A stretch of 64,000 nt of DNA from Ligustrum vulgare (GCA_963555705.1 OY743171.1:15623352-15687351), one strand, 5' to 3'; numbered from the stretch's first letter, positions 21,288 through 32,466 are shown. The notes: generated from the letters alone by a model not told the origin. Numbers and translations are program-made.

Positions 21288-23085
21288 GTTGACCCAAGAG
21301 TAAACTAACCAAGAGGGGGGTGAATTGGTTTATAAAACTTTTTCGATAATAATCTCAAACTAAAAAACCAATGGGTACAAATATGTGCACTTAGTGTTAC
21401 AAGTAACTAATCTATCAATGTAGTGTGCTATATATGTGTAAACTTAATTGATAAGACAAGTATAGCACTTAGATATAATGTTGCATAATATAAATTGATA
21501 GAATAGAGTAAGTGCAATGTACGTAAGTAAAAAGGGATAAGAGAGTGCAAACACGATTTATGGAGGTTCAATCAACCAACGTGATCTACGTCCCCCGTTA
21601 CCGAGCTCTCCGTCACGAGCAAGGCCAAATCCACTATTTTGGTAACTTACAACAAGGAGTACCAAATCCTTAGGCGACTTACAACAAGGAGCGCCTATCC
21701 TTTTACAATCGAGTTTTCACACGGCTCTCGAAACCAACAATCGAGTTTTGATAAGGCTCTCGAAAACCAACAATCGAGTTTTGACAAGGCTCTCGAAACC
21801 AATCAATATAATGAATTGAGTTTACAATTGAAATAACTCTCTTGACAAATGATATACTCAAATTAAGTACCGAGAGAGTTAGGCTAACACTTCAATAGAT
21901 AGCAATGAATTAAGCTCGAGTGTTAGAGAAAAACTTTGATGCAAATGATAATGAAAAGTTTGATGCAATCAAACAAAGTTTTTCAAATAATCTCTTGTTA
22001 AAAATATTGAATCAAATTACGTACCAAGAGATGCCACACTTGAATAATTAACAATAAGTTAAGCTCAAAGTGTTTAGGTAATGGAACTTTGATGTATCAA
22101 ATGATAATGAAAAATGTAGTACAAATAATCAAAGTTCCTCAATTGGAATTTCTCTCTTTTAAAAGATTAAAACAAGTTTAGAACAAAGAGAGACTTATAC
22201 TTCAATTCCAATATAGTGTGAAGATGTTGAAGAAGTTTAAACAATGTAAAACTAAAAATCTTCACAAAACTTTCTTCCAAAAACTTTGATGAATTTGATA
22301 AAACAAAGTTTAGATCAATCAAAGTTTGATGAAAATAAAGGATGAATAAAAAACTAAGTAAGAACACTGAATTTTCACAAGAAAGTTTGTATAAAATCTT
22401 ATCTAAGTTGTTGTATTTGAATGCAAATGAGATGGCTATTTATAGATCAAATTTTTGAGCTTCAGCCAGTTTCGGTCGATCGATTCCATACTTTCGGTCG
22501 ACCGAAAGTTTAAATAAAATAGCCGTTGCATTAGCCGTTAAACTTTCGGTTGATCAGATTTTTCGGTCGACCAGACTTTCGGTCGATCAAGTATATTTCG
22601 GTCGACCGAAATATAAAAATTTGGAATTTTTATTTTAATATCAAAAAGTTTATTTTTCCAAAAACTATTTCATGATATGATTTGAAAAATCATTTTTATG
22701 CAATTGATGAATTGTCAAGTAAGTTTCTTGATGCATAAAAATCATTTTCGAGCTTGTTGAATTTCATCGCTAAAGATTGAGAGTGTTATACCTTTACATA
22801 TGTTAAATCAACTCTAATCTTGTATGCTCGAATTCTTGACCTTCATGTCATGCTTTTCGACCTCAATTTTGATCTTTGAATATCTTCAATGATTTCATGA
22901 TCTTCTTTGCGTCTCATGTGCTCGATCACATAATTTTGATTTATATCTTTAAGAGACGATTTGAACATTGAGTGCTTTGAATATTTATCATTACATGAAA
23001 CACTTGAAGCACACTTGTTAGCAACACAATAAATTCTTGTTTGTTATGATCAAAACAATAAGGTCAAATTGACCATAGGTCAACA
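21287..23085 (-). repeat. Nested copia-like LTR (1.8 kb)
   Basis: Starts TGTTGACC and ends GGTCAACA on the plus strand, perfect 8-bp inverted ends. A purine tract on the minus strand (CAAAAAGGGGGAAAT) abuts its right end and CTATAAATAGCC lies on the minus strand near 22440, so this is the 3' LTR of a minus-strand element. I do not find the matching 5' LTR; a diverged relative of its mid part may be present at 25810-26216. Confidence 0.65.
22479..22612. repeat. Cluster of CGGTCGACCG palindromes in LTR
   Basis: About six full or half copies of TTTCGGTCGACCGAAA within 135 bp of the nested LTR. A second cluster is at 25823-26031. Confidence 0.8.
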
Positions 23086-23450
23086 ATTTCCCCCTTTTTG
23101 ATTATGACAAACAAGATGATTTGTAATGATAAATATAATCAATTGAAGCATGTAATCAAAGTGTAGGGAAATGAGAATAATTGATAAGTTCAATTTTAGC
23201 ATATATTCCCCCTATCTTATACAAACCAATGAGGTATAATCTATCATATAATATAATCCTTTTCATGCATATAGATTATCCAAATTCAAGCAAATCAAAT
23301 CATCACCATATTTTCCCCCTTTTGGCATAAGCAAAAAGGTGGCATCTATTCCTTAATCATGAGCATAGGTGTGATAAGCATAATAATGGGGCAAAAAAAA
23401 TATCTCGATTGTAATCGAATTCCCCCTTAGTGAAGCATTCCCCCTTAGAA
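23086..23450 (-). other. Multiple polypurine tracts (SIRE-like 3' region)
   Basis: TTTCCCCCTTTTT, ATTCCCCCTAT, TTTCCCCCTTTTGGCATAAGC and two AATTCCCCCTTAG-type runs on the plus strand are purine tracts on the minus strand. Serial tracts just inside the 3' LTR are a trait of SIRE/Maximus copia elements; the lineage call is inferred. Confidence 0.55.
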
Positions 23451-23506
23451 AAGCATTCGTAGCATGAACAATTACCAAAAATCACAAAATTCAGTTTCAC
23501 GAATTC

Positions 23507-23870
23507 CAGTATAATCTCATATCTCAAATCAAATCTTTCTGTAATAGTAAAAGTTACAGCGCATTAAAATCCCGTTCCCTCTTTTCATTTTTCTATTCCT
23601 TGCTTTCTTGCTGGACTCAACAGCATGTGGATCTACCCAGGTCCTATATACCTTGATTATTATTATACCGAAACATATCAGTACAAAATCCAAGTAAAAT
23701 ATTCGATATCGCAGATCAAATCTTCCTTTAACAGTAAAGTTACAGCGCATGAAATCTTGTTCCCTCTTTTCATTATTCTATTTCATATTGTCTTGCAGGA
23801 AACAGTATCATGAGGAACTACCCAGATCCTTTTCACCTTTAAAAAGATCGGTTGGGAAGAGGTTAAATTC
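23507..23870 (+). repeat. 186-bp tandem duplication upstream of cassette copy 2
   Basis: Two imperfect units, aligned by TTACAGCGCAT at 23554 and 23740 and by CCCTCTTTTCATT in each. The downstream unit runs up to the NABP-like start and shares weak similarity with the region upstream of copy 1, so it may be the cassette's own 5' region, doubled. Confidence 0.65.
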
Positions 23871-23881
23871 ATCAAAAAAAA

Positions 23882-24385
23882 ATGGATAACATCCTTTCAA
23901 GCATTCGCAAGTATTATTCCAATCTTCCAATGAATGATCTTAGAAAAATTTATCAAATGAGGCTAGAAAGATTGAGGGTGCTAATGGCTCATGGCGTTCC
24001 AGAAGACGTGCGCTGGTTAATAGAAGCAAAAGTCCGATTAACTGGTGAATTACCATTGTCATTTCCTAAACATCTGTCTGGTTTGGGTAAAAGCACTTTT
24101 GCAAAGAAGCGAAGAGCAAAAAGGCTGAATGGTTGCTACAAATGTGCTCGTTGGAATTGTGATACTCGTTGCAAAACAGTCGGATATTCATCTAACAATC
24201 GAGATGATAAAATTGATTTCATAAAGGGTGGACTGAGTAGGGAGTGTTTGGATGATATTAGATTGACTCTTGAGACGCACCCAAGTGGATATGTGCAACG
24301 GGAACTTCTTTCCTTATATGCTCAATTTAACGAGGATAAAAAACGTTATAGTCTCAAGAATACAATTGCAAAAGATCCGGTTTGA
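23882..24385 (+). CDS. NABP-like Cys-rich basic protein, copy 2
   Basis: 167 residues, start ATG after an A-rich run. N-terminal helical, charged region (1-60), basic patch KSTFAKKRRAKR (70-81), cysteines at 85, 88, 93 and 97, then DDKIDFIKGG (108-117) and an ETHPSGYVQRELLSLY block (131-146). 84% identical to copy 1 (26 differences), with basic block, cysteines and ETHPSGYVQRELLSL fully conserved. It ends at KDPV, where copy 1 reads on. It lies 217 bp upstream of LOG copy 2 on the same strand and antisense to the surrounding copia elements. The affinity to carla-/vitivirus nucleic-acid-binding proteins is a motif-level judgement that needs a profile search. Confidence 0.6.
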   Translation: MDNILSSIRKYYSNLPMNDLRKIYQMRLERLRVLMAHGVPEDVRWLIEAKVRLTGELPLSFPKHLSGLGKSTFAKKRRAKRLNGCYKCARWNCDTRCKTVGYSSNNRDDKIDFIKGGLSRECLDDIRLTLETHPSGYVQRELLSLYAQFNEDKKRYSLKNTIAKDPV

Positions 24386-24602
24386 GAACGGTTTTAAAAA
24401 AAATAAATCGCCGAAAGGTGACACCTCGATACGATAAAAATATTCAAAAGTAGGTTGATTTTGACAAAAGTAAATCTTTCCTTTTTCAAAGACGATCGTA
24501 AATAGTGTGGTTTTTCGGTTTTTAAATAGCCAGAGGTTTTCATAGTTCATGCATCCCAAAATCACAACTTCTCGTAAGTTATCCTTTCTTTTCTTTCAAA
24601 AA
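24386..24602 (+). promoter_or_regulatory. Conserved spacer, copy 2
   Basis: Carries the same blocks as 6039-6286: AAATCGCCGAAAGGTGA at 24404, GACAAAAGTAAATCTT, TTTTTAAATAGCC and TTCATAGTTCATGCATCCC. Conservation here is close to that of the coding parts, suggesting a promoter or other selected signal for the LOG ORF. Confidence 0.5.
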
Positions 24603-25256
24603 ATGGAGGGATCAAAACTTAGACAAATCAAAACAATATGTGTATTTTGTGGATCACATGTGGGGAAAGGTTTTGGGTATCTTGAGACAGCAGTGGACCT
24701 TGGAAAGAAATTGGGGGAGAAAGGTATCAATCTTGTGTATGGAGGAGGTAGCAGTGGTCTGATGGGCCGTGTTTCCCAATCTGCTCTCACAGAGAAAGTA
24801 AGGGTGATTGGTGTTATTCCTGTCCCTTTAGCAGATATAGCAGGCAAAACACGAGGTCATGAAGTACAGACCTTATCTATCCATGAACGCATAACTTGTA
24901 TGATATATGGATCTGATGCATTTATAGCCCTGCCCGGAGGTTTTGGCACCTTAGAAGAAATCTTTAATATTACCTCCTGGGCTCAACTAGATCTCCATAC
25001 TAAGCCTATTGGGCTATTAAATGTTAACCATTTCTTTGATGGTTTGTTAACCTTTCTTGATCATGCAGTGGAACAGGGATTCATCTCTCCATTTTCCAGA
25101 AGGATCCTTATTTCTGCTCCAACTATTGATGAACTACTGGATAAGCTGCAGTCATATATCCCAATACAAGATCCAGCAGGTTTAAAGATAGATTGGTCGC
25201 AAGGAAGGGGAGTCAAGCGAAAAAGGAGTCCGGTTAATGTAAATTTGACTTTGTGA
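24603..25256 (+). CDS. LOG-like: LOG-type cytokinin riboside 5'-monophosphate phosphoribohydrolase, copy 2 (intronless)
   Basis: 217 residues with the same motifs as copy 1: ICVFCGS, YGGGSSGLMGR, HERITCM, PGGFGTLEE (111-119) and KPIGLLNV. All 17 amino-acid differences from copy 1 fall outside these catalytic blocks except R56/C56. An in-frame ATG at 24549 would add 18 residues, but the equivalent ATG in copy 1 is out of frame, so the ATG at 24603 is preferred. Intact, intronless, downstream of the NABP-like ORF and followed by the three-copy 3' repeat. Expected role: activation of cytokinin nucleotides to free bases. Expression is unknown. Confidence 0.93.
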   Translation: MEGSKLRQIKTICVFCGSHVGKGFGYLETAVDLGKKLGEKGINLVYGGGSSGLMGRVSQSALTEKVRVIGVIPVPLADIAGKTRGHEVQTLSIHERITCMIYGSDAFIALPGGFGTLEEIFNITSWAQLDLHTKPIGLLNVNHFFDGLLTFLDHAVEQGFISPFSRRILISAPTIDELLDKLQSYIPIQDPAGLKIDWSQGRGVKRKRSPVNVNLTL

Positions 25257-25268
25257 ATCCTAAAAAAA

Positions 25269-25478
25269 GGTGGGGGTAGAGTACGGAGTAAACTCACTCT
25301 AGAGACACCCCTCTGATTTCCTAGGATATTCTTAATGTTTAGATCTTGTGTGTGTACCTCAAATGTGGTAGATTACGGAGTACTTTTACTCTCGAAACAC
25401 ACCTCTTTGAAGGTTTGTCTTTGTTTCCTCAAAAGATCAGAGGTGGTAGGATACGGCTACTCCGGAAACACATCTCTC
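25269..25478 (+). repeat. Trio of about 35-bp repeats downstream of LOG copy 2
   Basis: Copies at about 25269-25309, 25366-25402 and 25442-25478 correspond one to one with the trio after LOG copy 1. Shared core: GGTAGAGTACGGAGTA, ACTC, GAGACAC. Similarity between the two cassettes continues to about 25500. Confidence 0.75.
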
Positions 25479-25822
25479 ATTGTGAGGACTTTCCATGTTT
25501 CTCTCTTTAGCATTTGCGTGTACCATGTATTTCCTTTCAAGTGTGACTCTTGTGTGTGCTCTTCATTGGGGGAAAAAATAATATCTATGTTTGACTATGA
25601 AGTAATTGTTATAATGAAATGAGTTAAAGGGTAATGCATTGCATATTTGTCGAAGTATCAAAACAATTTTGGTCAACAATCATATCACTCTCAAAGCAAG
25701 AAAAATAAGTGATCAAATAAATGTATTACAAGAGTTTAATGAAGAAAAGAAAATGATTTCAAGTCATTTAGGGATTGTGTATGAAAATTTGAAATTTAAA
25801 AAAATCCCTTATTTCAGCCACT

Positions 25823-26031
25823 TTCGGTCGACCGAAAGTATGAACCGGTCGACCGAAACTCTGCAGAGTAAAAATCAGGAAGCTGCAGACACTTTCGGCT
25901 GACTAATGGTCGACCGAAAGTCTGGTTTCGGTCGTACAGTTGGTCGACCGAAACATCTTTCGGTTGAGCATTTGTTCGACCGAAAAGACAGTTTCGGTCG
26001 TCCGACAAAGGTTCGGTCGACCGAAATCACT
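25823..26031. repeat. Second cluster of TTTCGGTCGACCGAAA-type hairpins
   Basis: Six imperfect hairpins with TTTCGG and CCGAAA arms around loops of 2-14 nt; the bases just outside the arms pair too (ACTTTCGG...CCGAAAGT; GTTTCGG...CCGAAAC). Confidence 0.75.
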
Positions 26032-26216
26032 AAAAATTGAAATTTTTCATTTGATTTCGGTTAAAACATGTAACATACAATTATGCATAAACCACATATT
26101 AGCACCATGTTTCATATTCATACTCAACATATTTTGAATGTAAGAAATTTTTATGAAGAGCAAGATGCTTTAATCAAAGATGTTGATTTATAGAAATTTA
26201 AATCATTGATAATTTA

Positions 26217-26720
26217 AAGTCTATATAATGACAAAATAACATAAGAACTTCAAGTGAAGGAAGTGTCTCACTTTTACAAAATAAAATAAATCAATAAAAA
26301 AAAAAATCTTAAAATGGATCTATGTATAATGGCAAAATAACATAAGAATTTCAAGTGAATGAAGTGTCTCACTTTTACACAAAAAAAAAAAATAATAATA
26401 ATAATAATCTTAACATAGATCTATATATAATGACAAAATAATATAAGAACTTTAAGTGAAGGAAGTGTCTCACTTTTACAAAAAAAATAAAAATAAAAAT
26501 AATTTACAAAAAAATAAATAAATAAATAAAAAATCTTAACATGGATCTATATATAATGACAAAATAACATAAGAACTTCAAGTGAATGAAGTGTCTCATA
26601 TTTTAAAAAATAATAATAATAAATAAATAAATTACAAAAAAAAAAAAAACATAAAATGGATCTATATATAATGGCAAAATAATATAAGAACTTCAAGTGA
26701 AAGAAGTGTCTCACATTGAC
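26217..26720. repeat. Tandem repeat, about 105-bp unit, five copies
   Basis: Each unit reads ATCTATATATAATGACAAAA, AACTTCAAGTGAA, GAAGTGTCTCAC and an A-rich spacer of variable length. The same unit occurs twice at 20985-21152, on the other side of the nested insertion. Confidence 0.85.
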
Positions 26721-26941
26721 CAAAAAAAAAAAAAAAAATCCAAAACGCCCGTTTTGGTCGTTTTGGACTTTTTAACACAAAATATCCAAAACGCTATAAA
26801 CTCGTTTTGAGTTTCCTTTATATTTTTTTTTGGTATTTTGAAAAATGCATTTATGAAAATGGGCAAAGTGAACGCGTTTTTTATATTTCCAAAAATCGAA
26901 AACTCAAAACGGACTGAAAACAGCAAAGAGAACGGGGCCTA

Positions 26942-26955
26942 AAGCTCTGATACCA
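26942..26955 (-). other. Primer-binding site (initiator-Met type)
   Basis: On the minus strand this reads TGGTATCAGAGCTT, one base inside the 5' LTR, the standard plant copia site. Confidence 0.85.
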
Positions 26956-26956
26956 C

Positions 26957-27708
26957 TGTTACGTTTTTAACCCTCAAAATCACCACACAGAAATCACAAA
27001 GTAAAGATCTAAACATAAAACCTCAGAAAACTTTATTAATCAACAGAAAAATACAAGTGTCAAAAATGATTTTACAGATCAAAGACAAACTTCTCAAAAA
27101 TACTCAAAACTTGCACAAACTACCACAAAGATTACGGACCAAACGTTGTAAATTAATCACGAAGAACAAGCACTAATTATTCACAAAGAATCAGTGTTTA
27201 AACCACAAAGTATTAATGCGAGATATGAGATTATCTCTCTAAAAGAACCATGAAGAAGGCGAGCCAGAGAGAGGGAGATCAGAAAAAAAAAACTGGAAGG
27301 AAGTGGAATGTGATGCATTGCCTAGGGAGTCTGAACCCTTATCATCAAATAGATGGCTCAGATTGATCAAGATTGATCCAACGATTGAAGATAAAAGGGC
27401 GGTGTTGAGCTGGGCCAAGAAATCCGAGTCTTAATTATGGGCTCCAAAATTTCAACCGACTGGGCTTCAATTTGGACTTCAGCAAATTGTTTCTTCAATT
27501 TAATTCAATAATTTGGGCCTTAAGTATTGGGTTGGCTGCTCCGGTCCAATTGTACTCACAAACTCTCATTTAATCCTCGTTCTATTAAGAAGCACAATTC
27601 AACAATATTTTCACGCGTGACAATTTCCGGTCCAATTGTACTCACAAACTCTCATTTAATCCTCGTTCTATTAAGCAGCACAATTCAACAATATTTTCAC
27701 GCGTGACA
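26957..27708 (-). repeat. 5' LTR of copia element, with internal duplication
   Basis: Same sequence as 15282-15894 plus its true end. A 91-bp segment ending CACGCGTGACAATT is tandemly doubled (27540-27632 and 27631-27711). Confidence 0.8.
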
Positions 27709-28046
27709 ATTCGGTATCCAACTGTTGAGAAGCATCATTTTCATGCTCTAATCAATAAAAAGTCAATTTCATCCCCCAACTATTCATAAACATGTATTTC
27801 GTCATCCTACTTTAATTAATTTTGTACAACTATTCTAAGACATCAATATCATCCTCCAACTATTTGAATATGCCCATTACATCCCTAACTATTCAAATGC
27901 ACCTATTTCATCCTTCATCTATTTTTAAAAGTTAATTTCATCATCAAAATATTTAAATGTATCAATTTGGTCTTCTAACTATTCAAAATCATCAATTTCT
28001 TCACCAAACTATTCTGAAAGCATCAATATCATCCTCCAACTATTCT

Positions 28047-29959
28047 CTTCTTTTTATTTAAGTCAATTGTAAATCAAATGCTTAGGCATTTTAATGTCAC
28101 TGGAAAAACTCATAGAATTTCTCCATATTTTAGTACTTATTTTCATTTACTTATCCCACCAGTCACCCCTATTCAATTTCATCAATAAAAACTGAAGAAA
28201 TGTGTAAACTAGTACTAACAACCATCGATCTATGTTGCTATTATTTTATTGACTTAGATTGTTTGAAAGATTTTTTAAGAACGTATGCTGCATTTGGTAA
28301 TTTGTAGAAAAAACTTCAATAAAATGATAACAAATTATTCCAACAATGTTGATAGTTAATGTTTTAGGGCCCGTTTGGTAAGACTTTTAAAAAGTAAAAA
28401 TCGATTTTAAACTTATTTGAATAATTTTTTTAAAAAATTTTGTTTGGCTAGATAGATTTTTAGTGTTTAATGTGTATATATTATAATGTATATTTTTATT
28501 ATACCAAAATGATCGTGACTGTATATATTATACTGTACAAGAATCTCTTCTTCCACGCACTTTTTTTCATTAGGTTTTACTTTTTATTGACGTAAGTGAG
28601 TGGAGTGACTAATGGAATAGGGACATGAAAGAGTAATGTTTTTTTTATGATTATTATTTATTTTTTTAAGACTCTTTGACAGAAATAGTGGGACCCACAA
28701 GTTGAGTCTCAAAATGGTTTTTATAATTATTTATTAATTGCCATCTTCTTAGTTGAATAGTGAAAAAAATAAAATTATTTCTATAATTCTTTTAGAGATT
28801 AAACATATTATTAATTCATTCTTCTAAAACTTCGAATACATTTCCACCCCAATAATGGAAAATTGAAACCCTTTCATATCCCATAGTCCATTCTTTTGCT
28901 CCATTCCATTAATCAAACTTGTATTATATATGGTTCCACTATTATAAAATTTTTAGATAAACGAAGATTAGATTAGATGTGATGTGATGTGATGTGATGT
29001 AATGTGAAAATCAAACGAAACTAAAAGTTGTGGTGATTAGAAAGGAGGATTAAATACTGTGAGGTGGCATGATACAGTAGAAAGTTGGAGGATATGTGGA
29101 AGCAGAAACATCAGTTGAAGAAGGCCATCTTCTTATCGGTGGAGTTGTCAACGCCATTAGCAAAGATTTGTAAGACTTTTTTGTTTGCATCACCATTCTC
29201 TTTCCTGTATTTTTCCTCTCTTTTCCTTTTGTTATGAAATTTGATCTATTATTAATTGGATACTTTAGAACCATATAGTTTCTTGCATATTTCTTATATT
29301 TGTGTCGAATTGAATTGGGGATGCAATGTGTACTCCATTGAAATGAATAATTAAGCATTCTTAAAAAAAGTTAATTTTAATTTTGATATATCAGTTTCAT
29401 AGAAGAATAAAATTTTAACAAGAGCGAGTGAATGGTTTACCTTCTCAGTGATGGAGAAAAATATAAAGTTTAGAGCAATTTAAAAGAAGGTTGACATATC
29501 GTTGGTACTTATATTCTTTCTTCTAATTTTAAGTTTTTCAAGAATCTTTATAAATTATATCATTTCCTTCTTTCATTTTTTTTAGTTGGAATGTCATTAT
29601 TTTAATTATTTACTAAATACCAATTTTGTTTCCTACTCTTACAAGATATTTTTTCTCCACTTCATCGTTTGTTATGCATAAGATTTTATTTCTGATTTGA
29701 TTTATAATTTTAGTGATTTTTTACAGAACTATGGTGAAGGAGTTGGTTTTGATTTTAGTCGAGCAAAATTTACTTTGGCATGATACATATATTAATAACT
29801 TGATTTGTTCAGAATGGTTCGAGATTGACTTGTTTGAATTGTCCAATCTCACTCCATAGTTGAGCTTATTTGGAAAGAGGAAAGAATTTGATGAGAAATT
29901 TCTGAGTCATCCCCTCCCTAGTGGTAATAGTTGTAGCTTGCATAGATTGAAGCTATCCA
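28047..29959. other. Intergenic region
   Basis: No firm gene. A GGGCCCGTTTGGTAAG motif at 28369 is typical of an end of a non-autonomous DNA element. (GATGT)n lies near 28977-29000. A short open frame at 29081-29173 reads VGGYVEAETSVEEGHLLIGG and ends in TAA; it could be an exon or a gene fragment that I do not recognise. Confidence 0.4.
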
Positions 29960-30265
29960 CTTTTTTTTTTTATCCCGCAAAAAGAAGGCAAATAACAGCA
30001 ACCTGATAGTGTCTTTAGCAACACCATTTATCTTTACTGTATCCCAAATCTCCTAGAAGGTAGCAAGATGAGTGTTTGGATCTTCTAGTAGAGATCCTCC
30101 AAACTAATTCTACTGCACCATGCTGATTAAAGCTGTTTTTAGCTCCAAGTTATTTGCAGCAATAACTTGACGTGCAATACCATGGTAATTATCATTCACC
30201 ACATGTTGGACACAATCTCAAATAGCTTGTTGTTGTTGATTGTCGTTTGCTGGCATTGCTTCCAT
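29960..30265 (-). pseudogene. Ty3-type gag N-terminal remnant
   Basis: Minus strand, starting MEAMPANDNQQQQ. With about five in-frame stops it reads ELKTALISMVQ, FGGSLLEDPNTHLATF, EIWDTVKINGVAKDTIRLLL: the region before the retrotransposon gag domain in plant Ty3-like elements. Heavily decayed. Confidence 0.7.
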
Positions 30266-30379
30266 CTCTCTTCTTCTTATAGCCCTTAATCTCCGAAAGC
30301 TTCTCTTGATCTCATGATTAAAGGGCAATAATTCAAAGCTCCTCGATCTTCGTATAAACAACTGCAACTCCAACAATTA

Positions 30380-31760
30380 TTATCAAAATTAAAATTAAAT
30401 AAATGTAAATTAATAAAGGTTAACAAGTAAAAATATGAGTGAAAATAAAATTAAATCAATCCACCACAACGACGTCAAAAACTTTTATGTGTTTTTATAA
30501 TTGCAAGTGCACAATATCAAATTTTGTAATATAGTGAAAAATTAGGATGTCGAACCCACATTAATTGATAATAAATTTTCTACCAAGTATTATAAGTATA
30601 CTAACATTTCTTTTATCTGAACAATCAATTATAAGAATAAATTAATTAAGTAAATCTTAAAGTGAGGAATTGGCTAATCAACGAAATATGCATAATTTGA
30701 AGATTTCAAATAATATATGAAGAGTCTAGGGTTTTGATTCACCTTAGTATCAACTATGTCTTTTATATCTTCATTAATCTCCAATTGGTTTCATTCCAGT
30801 CTATAAGAAAATAACCCTAATGTATTTCTACTCCATCTCTCGAGTGCTGAGTAAAAATCAATCCTAAAATCCGATTTCAATATCTTTATTTCAACCCAAG
30901 ATTTCCATATTTTATTAAGTTATATGGTTCTTTTGTGAAATAACTTCAAATGATTTATATTTTCTCTTGAAACCTATAAAATCCTAGGTTATGTTATTCT
31001 AGATCACATCTAAGGTTTCCTCTCTCGAGTGCTGAAACTTAGATTACTAATCATTCAATTAATGGCCAGTTAATTGAAAGCATTAAAATCAACGACATAA
31101 ATAAATTTGGAATAAAATTTTAAAGAATTTGAAAAACTAAAAACATAGTATCAACATGAGATTGCATTAACTCCCTAGAAAATAAACTTAGTTCACGATG
31201 ATAAATAAATAACAAGTTCAAAATTATAAGCATGAAGGAGAAGATGAAAAAATAGTTTTTAGAGTGATTTGATCTACCTTTTGGTCTTGATTCTCTCTTC
31301 AATTCTTCCTTCCCTTCATTAGTCATCGTTGAAAAATCATCTCTTAGATCTTCTCTAACCCCTTTTGTGCCTCTTTCCTTGGTTGTTTGAGTCTTAGATG
31401 AATAGGGCCTTGAAGACGTACAATTCAGACTTAAAACAGTGGCGCAGCGCCTAGTGGAGCATAGGCACTGCTGGAGACAAACAAATGGGGTCTAGGCGCT
31501 CTAGTTTCTAATAATTTTTGATAATGGGTAGCTCCTGGCTGGCGCCATGCGTTCTGTTGACTGAATTTCAAATTTTTCCTTTTGCTCCAATCTCATCAAA
31601 ACCCATGTTTTAACCCAAAATAAAAAAAAAAATACAAAATTAAATAAAAAAAACTTAGAAAGACTCAAATTATTTACATTTGATTGTCCGAATAAGTGTA
31701 AAATTATACTTATGCTTCTTGAATTTTTCATGCCGCTTATGACAACATTCTGTCAACAAA
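30380..31760 (-). repeat. Probable LTR/leader of the Ty3-type remnant
   Basis: Contains TGCAAGTGCACAATATC and GATGTCGAACCCAC phrases, and a GCGCCTAGTGG/GGCGCTCTAG stretch near 31450, all common in LTRs of this kind. Ends not found. Confidence 0.4.
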
Positions 31761-32466
31761 TTGGAAAGAAATTCTTAAATGGGTTAAGCGCTACTTTAGT
31801 GATGAGATTAAAATTTTTACTATTGAAAATTGTGGATATATGATAAATATTCGATTTTTATTTTATTTTCTTATTATTATTATTTTATTTTATCATTTTC
31901 TCAATATTTTCTTTAGTGATTTATTCCATCTCCTTAATAATACTTTGATTGAATATGTCTTTTTTTCTATGTTTTTTTTTTTTTTTTTAACAAAATAAGT
32001 ATGAATAAGTAAACTTGTAATGAGTGTATGCTTATTTACTTTTACAAGCTTAAGATTTTTAATTCTTAAGACATTTGTAATATCTTTTTATAGTTTTTAT
32101 AGGCATTTGGTAAATTCGCCTCTATTTGACAAATTTGTTAGAAACATGTTTTTAACAATACAATTCTTTAAATCAATTTTTAACCACATACAATTTCTAT
32201 CTCCACTTTTCAATCATATATTTTATCTCGAAAACATAAAAAACATGTTTTTAAACAAAAAACTTTTAACAAACGAAGCGTTATATGTCAAATAACTTAT
32301 TTTTTCGTTTTTTGTTTTGAAAAAAATACTGAAAACACAAAGTATAATTATTTTGTCGTATCATACAACGTGCAAAGCACGTTTAGAAAACTAGTTTCAA
32401 CCAAAAATTTCTATGTCCCACTCGGATTGGAATTTTCATACTTGAGGTCAATGACACATAGAAGGT
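31761..32466. other. AT-rich intergenic region
   Basis: Poly(T) and AT-rich DNA; no gene seen. Confidence 0.5.

Larger units (their letters stand above)
15282..27708 (-). mobile_element. Old Ty1-copia retrotransposon, minus strand, with nested insertions
   Basis: LTRs begin TGTTACG on the plus strand (15282 and 26957); the right one ends CGTGACA near 27708, an inverted match. AATTC flanks both ends (15277-15281; 27708-27712, with one base shared with the LTR end), so it inserted into the degenerate array. An initiator-Met primer site (TGGTATCAGAGC, minus strand) lies next to the right LTR, which is therefore the 5' LTR. Coding order on the minus strand is gag, protease, integrase, RT, the copia order. 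All parts carry stops and shifts; RNase H is missing and RT runs into array sequence at about 16250. The leader is expanded from about 2.4 kb to 7 kb by tandem repeats and a nested LTR element that carries a second NABP-like + LOG cassette. Confidence 0.85.

Noticed and set aside
24549..24602. Upstream in-frame ATG extending LOG copy 2 by 18 residues
   Set aside because: The equivalent ATG in copy 1 is out of frame and the extension has no LOG similarity.
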